Assembly: GCF_016031655.1 (NCBI RefSeq)
Contig: NZ_JACCHQ010000011.1
Location: 62,001 to 126,000, forward strand
Reading direction: 5' to 3'
Source of the DNA: Bradyrhizobium glycinis
GTDB lineage: Bacteria; Pseudomonadota; Alphaproteobacteria; Rhizobiales; Xanthobacteraceae
DNA: 64,000 bases
Of this stretch, positions 61,921 through 64,000 are shown one piece after another. Position 1 is the first letter of the stretch. Each line of letters begins with the position of its first letter. The notes below the pieces were generated by a model. It saw only the letters and a list, made by a program, of their open reading frames with translations. It made no database searches and was not told where the DNA came from. A program made the position numbers and the translations under genes.

Positions 61921-63423
61921 TCACGCCGCTTCCAGCAGGCGGTCCTTGCTGACCGGCTCGTTCTTGAATTCACGCACCAATGCGCCGCGCTTGAGCACGA
62001 GGATGCGGTCGGCCAGCGACAGCACCGTCTCCGGCTCAGTCGACAGCACGATGATGGCGAGCCCTTTTGTGCGGAGGTCGCGGACGATGTTGATGACGTC
62101 GTTCTTGGCGCCGACATCCATGCCGCGGGTCGGCTCGCACAGCACCAGCAGCTTGGGCGGGTAGGTCAGCCACTTCGCCAGCGCCACCTTCTGCTGGTTG
62201 CCGCCCGAGAGCATGCCGAGATCGAGGCCGACCACCGGCGGCCTGATCTGCAGCTGGTCGACCTGGCGCTTGGCGATATCGCGCTCCTGCGCCGGCTTGA
62301 GCAGGAGCGAGGAGATGCGGTCGAGAATGCTGATCGAGATGTTCTTGTAGACCGGCTCCTGGTGAAACAGCATGTCGCGCCGGCTCTCCGGCACCAGCGC
62401 CACGCCGGCGCGCCGCGCCGCCGCCGTGCTGGCGAAAGTTTTCGGCACGCCTTCGACTGCAAGCGTGCCGCTGTCCGGCTTCAGCTTGCCGAACAGGATG
62501 CGCGACAGCTCCTGCTGGCCGCAGCCCATGAAGCCGTAGATGCCGAGCACCTCGCCGGCACGGGACTCGAACGAGACGTCCTGAAGGCTGCGGGACAGCG
62601 ACAGCTGGTCGGCCTTGAGAATGACCTTGCTACCGCTCGGCTGTGGCAGCATCAGATCGTCGGTGTAGCTATGCTCGAGCGCCTCGCCGCCGCGGCCGAT
62701 CATGGCCTCGATCAGCGCGCCCTTGCTGGTTGCGGCGCTCGCTGTCTCCGCAACCTTGCGTCCGTTGCGGAACACGGTCACCGTGTCGGACACCAGCAGG
62801 ATGTCCTCGATGAAATGCGAGATGAAGACAATGGCAGTGCCTTCCTCGCGCAGCCGCCGCAGCGTTGTGAACAGGCGCTCGACCTCGGGCGGGGAAAGGG
62901 CGGAGGTCGGCTCGTCCAGGATGACGATGCGCGCGCCGGAGAACAGCACGCGCGCGATCTCGATCAGCTGCTGCAGCCCGATCGGAAGGTCGCCGAGCCG
63001 CGCCATCGGATCGACATCGATGCCGAAGCGGGCGAGCTGCTCGCCCGCTTCGCGCGCCATCCGCCGCCATTGCACGAGGCCAAGTGCGTTCGTCGGCTGG
63101 TTGCCGAGGAAGACGTTCTCCGCGACCGTCAGGTCGGGCGCGACGCTGAGCTCCTGGTGCACCATGGCGATGCCGGCGGCGTGCGCATCGCGCGCCGAGC
63201 GAAAATGCATCTCCCGGCCGTCGACCAGGAAGCGGCCGGAGAACTCGGTGTGCACGCCGGCGATGATCTTCATCAGCGTGCTCTTGCCGGCGCCGTTCTC
63301 GCCGACGAGACCGTGGATCTCGCCGGGATAGAGCGCGAAGTCGACACCACGAAGCGCTTCGACGCCGCCGAAGCTCTTCGTGATGCCCTGCAGTTCCAGG
63401 ATGGGCTGTTGTCCCACGCTCAT
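61921..63423 (-). CDS. sugar ABC transporter ATPase with two nucleotide domains
   Basis: The product is 500 residues. The first domain has Walker A GENGAGKS and Walker B IVILDEPTSALS, with a signature that departs from consensus (PIGLQQLIEIA). The second domain has LSGGNQQKVALAKWL and LCEPTRGMDVGAK, with a degenerate Walker A (GFMGCGQQEL), as usual in RbsA/MglA/XylG proteins. It energises sugar uptake with the permease downstream. It lies 15 bases after the binding-protein gene. Confidence 0.94.
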   Translation of the reverse strand: MSVGQQPILELQGITKSFGGVEALRGVDFALYPGEIHGLVGENGAGKSTLMKIIAGVHTEFSGRFLVDGREMHFRSARDAHAAGIAMVHQELSVAPDLTVAENVFLGNQPTNALGLVQWRRMAREAGEQLARFGIDVDPMARLGDLPIGLQQLIEIARVLFSGARIVILDEPTSALSPPEVERLFTTLRRLREEGTAIVFISHFIEDILLVSDTVTVFRNGRKVAETASAATSKGALIEAMIGRGGEALEHSYTDDLMLPQPSGSKVILKADQLSLSRSLQDVSFESRAGEVLGIYGFMGCGQQELSRILFGKLKPDSGTLAVEGVPKTFASTAAARRAGVALVPESRRDMLFHQEPVYKNISISILDRISSLLLKPAQERDIAKRQVDQLQIRPPVVGLDLGMLSGGNQQKVALAKWLTYPPKLLVLCEPTRGMDVGAKNDVINIVRDLRTKGLAIIVLSTEPETVLSLADRILVLKRGALVREFKNEPVSKDRLLEAA

Positions 63424-63438
63424 GAAAGATCTGGAGGC

Positions 63439-64000
63439 TCAGATCAGGAAGTGATCCTGCATCCACTGCATCCCGGCGGCGTTGGCCTTGGTCACGACCG
63501 GGCCATCGGTGACGACGTTCTTCGGGATGCCCTGTCCACTCTTCTCGCCGCCGACCACGGCGGAGACGCCCGCGACGATCGCGCCGCCATGGATGCGGCA
63601 GGACGGATTGCGGACGGTCGCGAACATGCGGCCTTCGCTGACCGCCTGGATTGCCGGCGGCATGGCGTCGACCCCGCCGATCAGGATGTTGGTACGATTG
63701 CGCGCCTTCATGATGTTGTAGGCGGCGAGCGCCATGTCGTCATTGTGGAAGAAGGCCGCGTCGATCTGCGGGTATTTTGTGAGGTAGGTTTCCCAGAGGC
63801 GGGCGGTCTTCGACACGTCCCAATCGGCCGGCTGGGTGTCCAGCACTTCGATGCCCGGGAATTGCTTGACCACCGAATTGAAGCCCTTGGCGCGGCCCTG
63901 CGCACCGGTATGGCCGAGCGCGCCCTGCGTCATGATGATCTTGCCCTTCCCGCCCATGGCGTTGCACAGCGCCTGCGTTACCGAGGCGCCCATGAACTCG
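63439..64000 (-). CDS. sugar-type periplasmic binding protein, C-terminal part (5' end outside window)
   Basis: The frame is open through the window edge, so the start and signal peptide are not seen. The visible 187 residues have the LacI-like periplasmic fold: GKGKIIMTQGALGHTGAQGRAKGF, the hinge region DAAFFHNDDMALAAYNI, and ILIGGVDAMPPAIQAVSEG. It is a PF13407-like sugar-binding protein; the ligand is unknown. It is the first visible gene of the transporter, with the ATPase and permease downstream. Confidence 0.88.
   Translation of the reverse strand, partial: EFMGASVTQALCNAMGGKGKIIMTQGALGHTGAQGRAKGFNSVVKQFPGIEVLDTQPADWDVSKTARLWETYLTKYPQIDAAFFHNDDMALAAYNIMKARNRTNILIGGVDAMPPAIQAVSEGRMFATVRNPSCRIHGGAIVAGVSAVVGGEKSGQGIPKNVVTDGPVVTKANAAGMQWMQDHFLI

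Overview
The window looks like chromosome of a Bradyrhizobium-type alphaproteobacterium (Nitrobacteraceae). The evidence is the high GC content, the tig-clpP-clpX-lon order, a 14-subunit nuo operon followed by birA, an RNase J gene, a methylmalonyl-CoA epimerase gene and a DUF1467 gene, and many rhizobial membrane proteins. The genus call comes from remembered synteny and protein style, not from a search.

Region by region. 1-569: the start of a multicopper-oxidase-like exported protein that leaves the window. 724-8193: tRNA-Leu, then the proteostasis block tig, clpP, clpX, lon, then a small GFA/CENP-V-like enzyme. 8241-14454: tRNA-Val with a duplicated 3' end, a stress-type membrane protein with a clear EcfG promoter and a divergent 27-residue membrane peptide, two acyltransferase-3 proteins, a methyltransferase, and a large membrane protein that looks frameshifted near its C-terminus. 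14447-21302 (minus): a heavy-metal efflux operon (His-rich small protein, czcC, czcB, czcA, CDF transporter). 21423-28718: small proteins, a second membrane-peptide plus membrane-protein pair, an alpha/beta hydrolase, pepT, an HU-like protein with a lysine-rich tail, tRNA-Asp, a small exported protein and a TonB-dependent siderophore receptor. 28719-29425 has no intact gene and may hold a decayed universal stress protein.

29426-45270 is the complete complex I operon, nuoA to nuoN. Three extra genes lie inside it: an FkbM-family methyltransferase between nuoD and nuoE, a 68-residue two-helix membrane protein between nuoE and nuoF, and a 69-residue coiled-coil protein between nuoF and nuoG. birA and the RNase J gene are translationally coupled behind it, followed by mce, a DUF1467 gene and a solitary mtnK. 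50071-55448 is a complete dipeptide/oligopeptide ABC operon (A-B-C-D-F).

55558-60614 holds a SnoaL-like exported protein, an isolated soxC/soxD-like sulfur dehydrogenase pair, an unusually short LysR regulator divergent from ridA, and an ATC-hydrolase-family protein. 60884-64000 (minus) is a ribose/xylose-type ABC transporter whose binding-protein gene is cut by the window end.

The strongest leads for something undescribed are the three accessory genes inside the nuo operon, the His-rich loop in NuoL, and the two pairs of tiny membrane peptide and larger membrane protein, one with a consensus general-stress promoter. No CRISPR array, rRNA, intact insertion sequence or phage gene was seen.
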